Below the pieces are notes generated by a model. It was not told the DNA's origin. It made no database searches and was given only the letters and a program-made list of their open reading frames with translations. From Saprospiraceae bacterium (GTDB lineage Bacteria; Bacteroidota; Bacteroidia; Chitinophagales; Saprospiraceae): DNA of 64,000 bases. The translations under genes and the position numbers were made by a program. Shown here one piece after another: positions 47,868 through 57,239 of the stretch. The DNA lies in contig JADJLN010000002.1 in the NCBI GenBank assembly GCA_016710115.1, forward strand, positions 186,001 to 250,000, read 5' to 3'. Position 1 is the stretch's first letter, and each line of letters starts with the position of its first letter.

Positions 47868-49584
47868 ATGTTTACCCCCCCCACAGAACTAAACTTGGTC
47901 TTTTAGATTCAGGCCGTCGTTTATTTGAGAGTGACCAAACATTATTTCGACGTGGGTTTAGATTTTATCGAGCACTTGGTTGGTGTGCAGTAGTGGTTTT
48001 CATGATTTCGCTTTCAGCTACCAGCGGCTTCTCCCAGGAGCCGTGTTATATTCTTGACAGCATTCCACCCGGGCCTTCAGGATTGCCTGTCGCTACAAGA
48101 TCAATACCCTGTTTTGAAGTTGAATCTGTTGCAGAAAATGTAACTCCAGTGTATATTCGGTTGCGGATTCACTTTTTCCTCAATAATGATTGTGAAGGTT
48201 CATTAATCGTTGGCCCTGGGGAAAATCAAAATTTGGAACTGGAAGATGCCTGGCAAATTGCTGAGACTATGGTTGACGATGCGAATGCCTTTTGGGAGAC
48301 TATCGAGGGGCATCTAAATTGGGCCAATTTACAACATAATCTTCCTGAGCAAACACACCACTCTTTCCAGTTCGCTACATTTTATCGGGAGTCAACATTC
48401 ATTGTTCATCAGTTGATGGCAATTTAAATGGAGGATTTCCTGATTTATACGTGGATCCGGCAACTGAAATCCAAGTTTTTTTTGGGAATGTTACGTATCA
48501 AAATGAAAAAGCAAATGGTTATGCTTTCGTTGGAGGTTATCGGCTTGCCGTGGAGACTAGTGCGTCAAGCTTGTTGAATCATGAATTAGGTCATTGTTTT
48601 GGTTTATATCATAGTCATGACCAACAAGATTATTGCACAGATACTTGGTATTATAAGTGGAGTTGGGATAAGAATGGGGATGGTCAGCCTGATGAATCCG
48701 ATAGTAAATGTTGGGATAATTTTCCACATGGAGAAGATTTAAACAATAATGGGATTGATGGAGATGAGGATTTTTGTTCAGATTTTTATTATCCGAATAA
48801 TCCACATCCATGTTGCAGTTGGACTAATAATTCGAATAACATGATGACTCATTCTGCTTGGGCTGCAAATCCCAACATAGCTGCTTTGACGGAATGTCAA
48901 CTAAATCGAATGCTTAGTTCTATAGCTACAGAAAAATGTGAATATATTGCTCAGATTGGGGGTGATTGTCCCCCACCTGGTGCAGCAGTGGGAGTATTAC
49001 CTACAGTCAGTGGCATCATGGACTGCCTTACTTGCTTTCATCTGGAAGGGTCTGACAACGAGACCAGTTACAGAGTCACTTTAATGACTAATACAGGCAA
49101 TATTATATTGCAAACATCACAACTGGCGGGTCAAGCTGGAAAATATTGTTTGAAACCCAAAGCGGTGAACGGAAATACCACTTGGCCCTATGGTCTACAA
49201 GCTGGAACAACCTACAAATTCAAACTCGAAGTGTTCAATGATTGTTCTTCGACTGACGAAGAGATTATTTCTTTTGTTTTGCCTTCTCCATGTAGTGGGT
49301 CATCAAGTTCTGGCCCAGGCCTTTCTGGAATTGGTTTGGCACCAAATCCCTTGACTGGAGGCACAGTAACAGTTTCTCTGGATGCCACTGATGGCGGTCC
49401 ACTACTGATTTATGGTCAGCATGCGACATCGTCTACTTCTTATGGCCTGGTGGATAGTCGGACCTTGACATCTGGAACTAACACACCATTCACCCTTACC
49501 ACAACATCCTGGCAAAGCGGAGCCGATCTTTTATTCTTTGTCTATGCCGGACAATTGTGGATTGAAACAGTGATCAAGCCATGA
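47868..49584 (+). CDS. Secreted metzincin-type metalloprotease with T9SS domain (apparent frameshifts; poly-C near start)
   Basis: About 570 residues. The zinc site is HELGHCFGLYH (HExxHxxGxxH) with a Met-turn-like NNMMTHSAW, as in pappalysin-like M43 or related metzincins. A fibronectin-like part and a T9SS-type end (LAPNPLTGGTVTVSL) follow. The frame breaks at 48413-48414 (one T more gives VHQFDGNLNGGFPDL). The signal peptide is only complete from the ATG at 47868, where the C8 tract at 47875-47882 must be C9; otherwise translation starts at 47993 or 48002. AT-rich. Confidence 0.8.
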
Positions 49585-50510
49585 AGCAGTGCATTATTAT
49601 TATGATTGTAGGAGTATTTTTTTCTATATCTATACAGGCACAAAAGGTGGCCATGTTCGAGACCACTTTCTACTTTGAGGATGCAGTGGGAAATATGGAC
49701 AGCATTCGAGTGGGGCATGACACCGCGGCAAACTATAGCTACAATCCTGAATTCGGAGAGTCATTTATAAATACTCCCTTTGATAGTGTGTTTGAAGTCA
49801 GGGCATCTCATCGTGAGAATTTTCCCGGTATTTCACCAAATACTAAACCAGAAGATTTTTTTCTTTCGAAGAAAATAATTGGCTATTCCGAGGTTGGTCC
49901 TCATCCAGTGCATGGGTGCATAAGTGGTGATCCTATCATCTTTACTATTTATGCCAAATATCCACCTGTAACTGTTACTTGGGATTCGATGGAATTTATT
50001 CAGTCCTATTGTCTAGTAGGATCCTATCTATCGGACAATTTTTTATCAGAGACTTTGAATGAATGGTGGACATTTCCTGAATTAGTAGAAGAGTATACCT
50101 GTCTTGCAGATACTGGAAATAAATTAATAGAATTTGAAGGGAAATGGGATTTTCCTTATACATTATTTCCCTACCCTGTGTCAGGAAGTAATGGGATAGA
50201 TACCATTCATAGCGTCATGTATACTCCGATGTCTTTTTATCAGTTTACTCCCTGCCAAAGCTGGTGGGTGGGAACAAAAAATCCCGAGATACACTTCATC
50301 AACCTGTGGTGTCCGAATCCGGTACAGGGTGATCTCCGTCGAATAGACCAGAATTCTGGTGATTGGCAGGTAGTCAGTTTGCTGGGTCAGGTGATTCTCG
50401 AAGGTCACGGCTCGACGATTTCTATGGCAGGATTACCCACTGGGAGCTATGTGGTTGTCACCCTCCTGGAGAATGGGATCGGCATTCAGAAAATACAGAA
50501 GGTGGAATGA
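49581..50510 (+). CDS. Secreted protein with T9SS-type C-terminal domain, coupled to the metalloprotease
   Basis: 309 residues. A signal peptide (MKQCIIIMIVGVFFSISIQA), an unrecognised middle part with several Cys and Trp, and a T9SS-like end (INLWCPNPVQGDLRRI, VVSLLGQVILEGHG, LPTGSYVVVTLLENG). The start overlaps the protease stop (ATGA). AT-rich like its partner, unlike the flanking core genes, which suggests that the pair moved together. Confidence 0.75.
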   Translation: MKQCIIIMIVGVFFSISIQAQKVAMFETTFYFEDAVGNMDSIRVGHDTAANYSYNPEFGESFINTPFDSVFEVRASHRENFPGISPNTKPEDFFLSKKIIGYSEVGPHPVHGCISGDPIIFTIYAKYPPVTVTWDSMEFIQSYCLVGSYLSDNFLSETLNEWWTFPELVEEYTCLADTGNKLIEFEGKWDFPYTLFPYPVSGSNGIDTIHSVMYTPMSFYQFTPCQSWWVGTKNPEIHFINLWCPNPVQGDLRRIDQNSGDWQVVSLLGQVILEGHGSTISMAGLPTGSYVVVTLLENGIGIQKIQKVE

Positions 50511-50558
50511 AGGCAGAAGAGAAGCCTCGTACTGGATGCCGATAACAATGTAAGGTAG

Positions 50559-50607
50559 CCCAGGGTTCTTGATCGTCGGTGGAGGTTCAACCCTGGGACT
50601 TTTTTTA
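50559..50607 (+). terminator. Rho-independent terminator
   Basis: CCCAGGGTT, about 20-nt loop, AACCCTGGG, then ACTTTTTTT. It ends the metalloprotease operon. Confidence 0.8.
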
Positions 50608-50711
50608 TAAGAAGGGGCAGGAAACCATTTTCATGGTTTTCGAGGGCATGACTAGTTCACTGACATACCAAAGGCCCACTCTGTCCCAGGCGATACTAGC
50701 AGGGAAAAATG

Positions 50712-51107
50712 TCAATCTACTTCATCCGTATTTATAGGATCGTATTGACCGGAAGAACCCGATTTACCCCCCTTTTCATTTTGTTCTGCAAGGGTCCACT
50801 CGTCTGTTGACGTGGTCTGCAACCAGAGTTCTCCCGAGCGGCGGAAGACCTGTACATTCAACCCGTACATGTCATGGAAAGATTGTTCCAGGCTGCTCAC
50901 TTTCAGATTGCCATGGATGCCCAATTCGCCTTCATTATGCTCATTGCGCGCTTGTCCAATGGTCAGTGATTCATCCAGATGGTCTTTTTCCATGCTCCCC
51001 TGGCCTTCGGCATGACGAACGTTGTAAAACTCCAGTTTCAGAAACGGGAATTTGTCCTGAAATTCCAGTTTTACTTCCCGCAAAGTCTTGGTATCGGTGA
51101 TAAACAT
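50712..51107 (-). CDS. Conserved hypothetical cytoplasmic protein
   Basis: 131 residues: MFITDTKTLREVKLEFQDKF, then FLKLEFYNVRHAEGQGSMEK, SLEQSFHDMYGLNVQVFRRS and an acidic, low-complexity end. No signal peptide. Proteins with this build are common hypothetical proteins in Bacteroidota, but I cannot name a function. Divergent from the LOG gene. Confidence 0.65.
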   Translation of the reverse strand: MFITDTKTLREVKLEFQDKFPFLKLEFYNVRHAEGQGSMEKDHLDESLTIGQARNEHNEGELGIHGNLKVSSLEQSFHDMYGLNVQVFRRSGELWLQTTSTDEWTLAEQNEKGGKSGSSGQYDPINTDEVD

Positions 51108-51175
51108 ATTCCTCGATTTGGCATGAAGATAAAGCCTGAGCCAATGGAATTGAATGATTGCTATTAATATTGTCC

Positions 51176-51940
51176 ATGAGCAGCATCAACCCGGGTTTGA
51201 ACACGATAAAAAAGCAGAACTCCTCCGGCCGTCGGACCACTGACCCCCTTGCAGGTCCCCGATCCAGGCTGTCCGAGCTGGGCTTTGCAGTTCGTGTTTT
51301 TTTTCAATTCCTGAACGGGTTCCGGGTCCTCCATTTTTCCGGACCATGTATTACTGTATTCGGATCCGCGAGATTTCATGATGACCATCCCTACTATACA
51401 TTGGCGCGCCGGATGGGGCAACTCATTGCTGCACACGGAATGACCACCATGACCGGGGGAGGACCGGGGATCATGGAAGCAGCCAACCGGGGGGCATGGG
51501 AGAACAATGGACGGTCTGTCGGGTGCAACATCCAATTGCCCGCCGAGCAAGTCCCCAATCCGTATACCCATCGTCAGGTGACCTTCCGGCACTTTTTTGT
51601 GCGGAAATTCATGCTCCTGAAATATTCCTACGGTTTTGTGGTCTTTCCTGGCGGATTTGGCACCATGGATGAACTGTTTGAAACCGCTACCCTGATCCAG
51701 ACTGGCGTGATCAATGAATTTCCGGTGGTCATCCTGGGCATCGACTATTATGCCCAACTTGGCCAATTACTGGACCGGATGATCCGGGAAGGAACGATCA
51801 ATCAGGAGGATGTCGACAAGATCCTGGTGACGGATGATCCCGGAGAAGCGATCGACTTTTTGATGCGATCGATCCGAACTCGCGGTTGGGCTGCGCCCAG
51901 GGCTCGCTGGTGGTTGTTTGAACGGGGATGGTCACACTGA
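51176..51940 (+). CDS. LOG-family (TIGR00730) nucleotide 5'-monophosphate phosphoribohydrolase
   Basis: 254 residues. The Rossmann-fold LOG motifs are complete: TVFGSARFHDDHPYY, TTMTGGGPGIMEAANRGAWE and the hallmark VFPGGFGTMDELFETATLIQ. Family members release free bases from nucleoside monophosphates (cytokinin activation in plants; lysine-decarboxylase annotations are wrong). The start at 51176 is chosen over 51158 by context. Convergent with the TauE gene. Confidence 0.9.
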   Translation: MSSINPGLNTIKKQNSSGRRTTDPLAGPRSRLSELGFAVRVFFQFLNGFRVLHFSGPCITVFGSARFHDDHPYYTLARRMGQLIAAHGMTTMTGGGPGIMEAANRGAWENNGRSVGCNIQLPAEQVPNPYTHRQVTFRHFFVRKFMLLKYSYGFVVFPGGFGTMDELFETATLIQTGVINEFPVVILGIDYYAQLGQLLDRMIREGTINQEDVDKILVTDDPGEAIDFLMRSIRTRGWAAPRARWWLFERGWSH

Positions 51941-51943
51941 TCG

Positions 51944-52726
51944 TCAGACCCAGCCTAGTGCCAGGGCAATAGCCATAGCGAGAATTGCCACTGCCACGAA
52001 TTGCTGAATGCGCGTCAGGGTCATCTTTTTCAACCCGATCCGGCCAAACACTGCGCCAGCCATTGCTGCACAGATCCCTGTCGTCAAAGCCGGCCATTCC
52101 CGGGATGCCAGATCGATCCAACCGGCAGGTTCATACGTCGCCAGTCGCACAATATCGATACCCATGGCAATGAGAATGCCGCTGGCAATAAACGCTTCCT
52201 TATTCAGACCCAGCCGGATGAGGAATGCTGACCGCAAAGCGCCCTGATGACCGGAAAGGCCGCCGAAAAATCCGCTGAGAACACCACCGACGGGTAAGAT
52301 GGAAGGAGGAAATTGGGGTTGTTTGTCCTGTGGTAACAACTCCAGAATAGCGAATCCGGCCATGAGGACTGCGACGATCAGCTTGACCGGACTGATGGTC
52401 CAGTCTGCATCCCACAACGTGTATTCCAGAATGGGTTTCAAATGGGTGAGTGTCCCGAGCAACAGGGCTCCACCCCAGGCGCCTGCCAGGGCGGGCAATC
52501 CGAACCGGATCACCACACGCCAATCTGCATGCCGGCCAATGAGTCCGGTCTTGAACAGGTTATTGACCAGATGCACGATGCCTGTCATGGCAATCGCAAT
52601 ATCCACAGGGAAAAAAGCCAGGAAGACCGGCAGCAATAATGTCCCCAGGCCAAACCCGCTGAAAAAGGTCAGCAATGCAGCAAGAAAGGCGACAATACCG
52701 ATGAGGAAGAGACTTGCCGTGGTCAT
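51944..52726 (-). CDS. TauE/SafE-family membrane transporter
   Basis: 260 residues with about eight helices. TauE motifs: FSGFGLGTLLLPVFLAFFPV, AMTGIVHLVNNLFKTGLIGR, GFFGGLSGHQGALRSAFLIR. The family exports sulfite, sulfoacetate or other organosulfur anions; the substrate here is unknown. The start overlaps the K+ channel stop by 4 bp, so the two are coupled. Confidence 0.88.
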   Translation of the reverse strand: MTTASLFLIGIVAFLAALLTFFSGFGLGTLLLPVFLAFFPVDIAIAMTGIVHLVNNLFKTGLIGRHADWRVVIRFGLPALAGAWGGALLLGTLTHLKPILEYTLWDADWTISPVKLIVAVLMAGFAILELLPQDKQPQFPPSILPVGGVLSGFFGGLSGHQGALRSAFLIRLGLNKEAFIASGILIAMGIDIVRLATYEPAGWIDLASREWPALTTGICAAMAGAVFGRIGLKKMTLTRIQQFVAVAILAMAIALALGWV

Positions 52727-53792
52727 TGGCCCATTCGCTTCAGGTGCTCCATCAGGTTATCAATCTGGAGGTGACTGCCGATGACGATCAGGCTGCTGCC
52801 TGGCGTTAATACCGTTTCCGGATTCGGATTGACATTGTATTTTCCTTTCTGGTTGCGGAAGCCGATGATATTGGCTCCTGTTTTTTCCTGGATCTGTAAT
52901 TGCCGGATGGTTTGCCCCCTGCAGGAAGCAGGCATCTGTTCGTAACTCAACTCTTCGAACGTGACATCCGAATCATATTCATTCGTCAGGAAGGTGAAGA
53001 ATTCGACCGTACCGGGTTTGGTCACCAGGGTAGCCATATAGAATCCTCCGATCTGCTCGGGCATGATCACGTGATCGGCGCCGGCCAGTTTCAGTTTGTG
53101 AGCCGACTTCGGGTTGAACGACCGGCTGACGATCCGGATTTTGGGATTCAGTTGGCGGGCAGTCAGCACAGTAAATACATTATCCGCATCATCACTGAGC
53201 GCAGCAACCAGCGTGGATGCGCGATGGATTCCGGCTGGATCAATACCTCATCCTGCGTAGCATCACCTTCCAGATACAGCAATCGGGCAGGGGAAGTCTG
53301 GATTTCCTCAATGATCTCCTTCTTGGAATCGATGATCACAAAGGGCTGTTTGTGTGCCATAAAGTGATGGGCGATCTCCCGTCCGTAACGCCCATAACCA
53401 CAAACGAGAATGTGGTCATGCATGCGTTCGAGGTCTCCATGGATCAGGTTGGTGTGCATTTTGACAAAAATTTCCCCTTGAACAATGTAATTGGTAAACG
53501 CTGACAGGGCATAGGCAAAGATGCCGATGTTGACCAGAATATACCCGGCTGTAAACATCCGTCCTGCTTCTGACAACTGGTGGACTTCCATGTACCCGAC
53601 AGTGGACATCGTGATAATGGCCATATAAACAGCATCGGCAAAACTGTAGTGCTCGATCAGATAATATCCTGTCGTTCCGCCGGCAATACTGAGGGCAAAA
53701 AGAAACAGCCCGATCCGGTAGTCCAGGAACCGCCGGGTCAGTGAATAGGATGCAAGCGGATTATAAAACCGCCGAAATCGGATGCGTTTCAT
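52723..53792 (-). CDS. Potassium channel with RCK/TrkA-N domain (apparent frameshift; unusual filter)
   Basis: About 357 residues. Two membrane helices with pore loop AIITMSTVGYMEVHQL, then a TrkA-N Rossmann domain (HILVCGYGRYGREIAHHFMA, FVIIDSKKEIIEEI) and a TrkA-C-like end (NPETVLTPGSSLIVIGSHLQ). A missing base at about 53231-53232 restores GIHRASTLVAALSDDADNVF. The filter reads TVGYM where TVGYG is usual; the codon is ATG and would need several substitutions, so it is not one of the indel errors. Ligand-gated K+ conductance is the family role. Confidence 0.88.
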
Positions 53793-53930
53793 GCAAGCTA
53801 AAGGTATGATTCTGGTCCGATTCCATTCGTGTTCATCGTCAGATTGGCGAACTGGATCTCGGCCGGGTACATTCTATCGGGTATCCGGCATCGTCTATCG
53901 AAAATTCCGTGCGTTCTCCTGCTTGTAGCG

Positions 53931-53938
53931 TAGTTTTG
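53931..53938 (+). promoter_or_regulatory. -7 promoter box for lemA
   Basis: TAGTTTTG matches TAnnTTTG, 24 nt before the ATG at 53963. Confidence 0.45.
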
Positions 53939-53962
53939 GCACCACAGAAAAACCTGAACACC

Positions 53963-54556
53963 ATGAAAAGAAGCAGTATCATCCTGATCGTCGTAGTCGC
54001 CGTGTTGGCCATTGCGGGTTATTCCATGTTCAAAGGTGCCTACAACTCGATGGTCACCAAGACCCAGAGTGTCGAAGCGCAATGGGCAGGAGTCGAAACC
54101 CAGTATCAGCGCCGAATGGACCTGTACAACAGTGTTGTCAGCACCATCAAAGGATCGTCAACTTTCGAACAGGAAACACTGACCAAAGTGATCGAGGCAC
54201 GCAGTAAAGCCACTTCAGTGCAGGTTGACCCCAGCAAGCTGACACCGGAATCTATCAAGCAGTTCCAGCAGGCACAGGGTGAAATGTCATCTGCGTTCAG
54301 CAAGTTGATGGTGGTGGTCGAACGCTATCCGGAATTACAGACAACGCAACAATTCCGGGATTTCCGGGCACAAATCGAAGGCACGGAGAACCGGATCAAC
54401 AAGGCCAGGGATGATTTTAATACCACCGTCCAGGACTATAATACCTATATCAAACAGTTTCCGACCAACCTGATCGCGGGGATGTTTGGCTTCGGGGAAA
54501 AGGGTTATTTCAAGGCGGCTGCCGGATCCGAACAGGCGCCAAATATCGAGTTCTGA
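53963..54556 (+). CDS. lemA: LemA-family membrane protein
   Basis: 197 residues. One N-terminal helix (SIILIVVVAVLAIAGYSMF) then the LemA four-helix domain: VEAQWAGVETQYQRRMDLYN, ARSKATSVQVDPSKLTPESI, FSKLMVVVERYPELQTTQQF, ENRINKARDDFNTTVQDYNT. The stop overlaps the next start (TGATG). lemA followed by TPM-domain genes is a widespread gene order; its function is not settled. Confidence 0.93.
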   Translation: MKRSSIILIVVVAVLAIAGYSMFKGAYNSMVTKTQSVEAQWAGVETQYQRRMDLYNSVVSTIKGSSTFEQETLTKVIEARSKATSVQVDPSKLTPESIKQFQQAQGEMSSAFSKLMVVVERYPELQTTQQFRDFRAQIEGTENRINKARDDFNTTVQDYNTYIKQFPTNLIAGMFGFGEKGYFKAAAGSEQAPNIEF

Positions 54557-55014
54557 TGGGCCTGATCTGGCAACACAATTTTTCAACCGAGGATAAGACG
54601 GCCATTCGAGAGGCCATTCAATCGGCAGAAAGGCAAACGTCAGGTGAGGTGCGCGTCTATTTTGAACAGCACACACATGGCGAGTCTGCCCTGCAGCGGG
54701 CAGTCAAGGCGTTTGCCAAACTGAAAATGGAAAAGACGAAAGACCGGAATGGGGTGTTGTTCTACATTGCGTTCGAGGATCGGCAGTTCGCCGTACTGGG
54801 TGACCAGGGCATCCATGAAAAAGTCACCCAGGTATTCTGGGAGAGCATCCGCGGTGTGCTGGCCCGGCATTTTGCCCAGGAGGCGTTTGTCGAAGGGCTT
54901 GTAGAAGCCATTGGCGAAGTCGGCCAACAATTGCGAACCTGGTTTCCATACCATCGGGATGACGTCAACGAATTGCCTGATGACCCTGTTTTCCATAATG
55001 AAACCCCGGCATGA
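54556..55014 (+). CDS. TPM-domain protein (short form)
   Basis: 152 residues, a TPM (TLP18.3/Psb32/MOLO-1) domain without membrane segments: REAIQSAERQTSGEVRVYFE, GVLFYIAFEDRQFAVLGDQG, FWESIRGVLARHFAQEAFVE. Coupled by overlap to lemA and to the next TPM gene. Confidence 0.88.
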   Translation: MGLIWQHNFSTEDKTAIREAIQSAERQTSGEVRVYFEQHTHGESALQRAVKAFAKLKMEKTKDRNGVLFYIAFEDRQFAVLGDQGIHEKVTQVFWESIRGVLARHFAQEAFVEGLVEAIGEVGQQLRTWFPYHRDDVNELPDDPVFHNETPA

Positions 55015-55793
55015 GGAAGTTGATCAAGTACGGTGTCCTTTCTCTGGCCCTCCTATGGGGGGCTTTCATCCAGGCCCAGGATCTGCCTCCGGCTCCGAAT
55101 CCACCGCGACTGGTCAATGACCTTGCTGGATTTTTTCAACCGGATGAAGCAGCGGCCCTGGAAGCCAAGCTGGTCGCCTATGAAGATAGTACGGGGACGC
55201 AGATCGTCGTCGTCACGGTGCAGACCCTTGGCCGCTGGGAGATCGCAGAATTTTCCTATCGCCTGGGCGATGCCTGGGGCGTGGGCTCAGCCGGTAATGA
55301 CAATGGACTGGTGATTACCCTGTCCAGAGAAGAACGAAAGGTTTTTCTGGCCACAGGACGTGGTCTGGAAGGCCCTTTGCCAGATTACCTCTGCAACCGC
55401 ATCATCGACCAGATCATGGTACCGGCCTTTAAACAGGGGGCCTTTTATCAGGGCATTGACCGTGCAACCGATGCCATTATTCTGACCATCGGCGGAGAGT
55501 TTGTCAAGGAACTGGAAGAACCGAAGGTTCCTGTGGTGCCTCTGATTCTGATTGGTATCCTTTTTCTGATCATCATTGTGTTGATCATCATTTTTTCCAG
55601 AAACAACCCGGGTGGCGGGCAGATCCATCGCCGTGGCTGGGGAGGACCCATTATTTTTGGCACCGGTGGAGGTTCCGGCTGGGGAAGTGGTGGTTTTGGT
55701 GGTGGTGGCTTCGGCGGGGGCAGCAGTGGTGGTGGCTTCGGTGGATTTGGTGGCGGCAGTTTTGGTGGTGGTGGTGCAGGCGGAGGTTGGTAA
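55011..55793 (+). CDS. YgcG-like TPM-domain membrane protein
   Basis: 260 residues. A signal peptide (LIKYGVLSLALLWGAFIQAQ), an extracytoplasmic TPM domain (VNDLAGFFQPDEAAALEAKL, GTQIVVVTVQTLGRWEIAEF, NDNGLVITLSREERKVFLAT), one membrane helix (VPLILIGILFLIIIVLIIIF) and a Gly/Ser/Phe-rich tail (about 210-260). This is the standard YgcG build and is encoded with LemA, suggesting a shared envelope role. Confidence 0.9.
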   Translation: MRKLIKYGVLSLALLWGAFIQAQDLPPAPNPPRLVNDLAGFFQPDEAAALEAKLVAYEDSTGTQIVVVTVQTLGRWEIAEFSYRLGDAWGVGSAGNDNGLVITLSREERKVFLATGRGLEGPLPDYLCNRIIDQIMVPAFKQGAFYQGIDRATDAIILTIGGEFVKELEEPKVPVVPLILIGILFLIIIVLIIIFSRNNPGGGQIHRRGWGGPIIFGTGGGSGWGSGGFGGGGFGGGSSGGGFGGFGGGSFGGGGAGGGW

Positions 55794-55870
55794 TTCGGGG
55801 TATTCCCGACCAGTCATCCCACATCGAAGTCAATCGGCGTCCATCGGGAGAAATGGAGTAATTTGTCGCG

Positions 55871-56662
55871 ATGAATCTTCCTGACATCCGTAAGGCAAAT
55901 GTCATTCGCTATGTAACCCCCTTGCGGGAGGGAGGCTCGATGCCAGCCATTGTCGATGCGGACGATGGATTTCCCTATGTGTTGAAATTTCGCGGTGCCG
56001 GGCAGGGTAAAAAAGCGCTGGTCGCCGAATTGATCGGCGGCGAACTGGCACGACGCCTCGGGCTGAACATGCCTGAACTGGTCTTCCTGGATCTGGATGC
56101 TTCCTTTAGCAAAACGGAACCCGATGAAGAGATTCAGGACCTGTTGAAATTCAGTGTGGGTCTCAACCTCGGACTGCATTTCCTGTCCGGAGCATTGACA
56201 TATGATACCCACATCATGGCAGTGGATTCTCTGGTTGCGTCAAAGGTAGTTCTGCTCGATAGCCTGATCACCAATATTGACCGTACGCCTCGCAATCCAA
56301 ACCTGTTGCTGTGGAATCGCCAACTCTGGTTGATTGATCACGGTGCCTGCCTGTATTTTCACCACAATTGGCAAAATTGGGAAACAGCCATTGCCAGGAC
56401 CTTCCCTCCTGTCCGGGATCATATTCTGCTAACTCAGGCTACCCGGTTGAAGGAGGCAGAAGAAATGCTGATCCAGGCTTTTGATGACAGCTGGTTAACC
56501 GCACTCCTTGCCATCATTCCGGATGAATGGCTGGAAGAAGAATCTGATGCACTCACTCCCGCAGAAAAGCGAAATGCCTATCTGGAGTATCTGCTCACGC
56601 GCATGTCGAATATCCACTTACTCACCAAAGAAGCTGATGATGCCCGATCAACACGTTTTTGA
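55871..56662 (+). CDS. HipA-like kinase (HipA_2 type)
   Basis: 263 residues, compact HipA-related kinase: glycine-rich/Lys segment FPYVLKFRGAGQGKKALVAE, catalytic loop SLITNIDRTPRNPNLLLW and metal motif LWLIDHGACLYFHH. It lacks the N-terminal Couple_hipA domain of classical HipA. Its 3' end overlaps the DUF3037 gene by 23 bp. The same two-gene pair recurs in other bacteria. Function unproven; a regulatory kinase or toxin-like role is inference. Confidence 0.82.
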   Translation: MNLPDIRKANVIRYVTPLREGGSMPAIVDADDGFPYVLKFRGAGQGKKALVAELIGGELARRLGLNMPELVFLDLDASFSKTEPDEEIQDLLKFSVGLNLGLHFLSGALTYDTHIMAVDSLVASKVVLLDSLITNIDRTPRNPNLLLWNRQLWLIDHGACLYFHHNWQNWETAIARTFPPVRDHILLTQATRLKEAEEMLIQAFDDSWLTALLAIIPDEWLEEESDALTPAEKRNAYLEYLLTRMSNIHLLTKEADDARSTRF

Positions 56663-57023
56663 ATATGCCGTCATCCGGTTTGTTCCGCGTGTGGAGCGAG
56701 GGGAGTTCATCAATGTCGGGGTGATCGTCTTGTGCAAGCTCAAGGACTTCCTGGAAATGAAAGTGCAATTGGATGAAGAAAGATTAACTGCTTTTTCCAG
56801 GGATGTTGACATCCAGGCCTTGTCAGCCACGCTACACACCTGGGACCTGATTTGTCAAGGCAACCCGGAAGGTGGTCCGGTGGCACGTTTGGATCCAGCC
56901 AATCGATTCAGATGGCTGACCGCGGCAAAAAGTACAATCATCCAATGTTCGCAGGTTCATCCCGGGCTGTGCACACATTCCGAGGACCTGGTGGAAGACC
57001 TGTTTAACAAATATATCAGCTAG
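56640..57023 (+). CDS. DUF3037-family protein
   Basis: 127 residues: MPDQHVFEYAVIRFVPRVER then GEFINVGVIVLCKLKDFLEM, ending HSEDLVEDLFNKYIS; the first block is the DUF3037 signature. The start lies inside the HipA-like kinase gene in another frame, so expression is coupled. The partner role (adaptor or antidote) is unknown. Confidence 0.85.
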   Translation: MPDQHVFEYAVIRFVPRVERGEFINVGVIVLCKLKDFLEMKVQLDEERLTAFSRDVDIQALSATLHTWDLICQGNPEGGPVARLDPANRFRWLTAAKSTIIQCSQVHPGLCTHSEDLVEDLFNKYIS

Positions 57024-57239
57024 AAGGGATTCCAACGTCATTGCAGATTGCAGACCGATTTAATTTAAAAGCTGCTGATGGCCGATGATAGCTTATCTGA
57101 ATTGAATCGGATAAACGATAATTCTCTAAATTGAAGTAATGCCAATGTGGATACAGATCGCAGAGCGATCCGCGTGAAAACGATTATGTCTGATGATAGC
57201 CTTGCCTGTACGCGATCGGAAAGAAGATAACTTTTTAAA

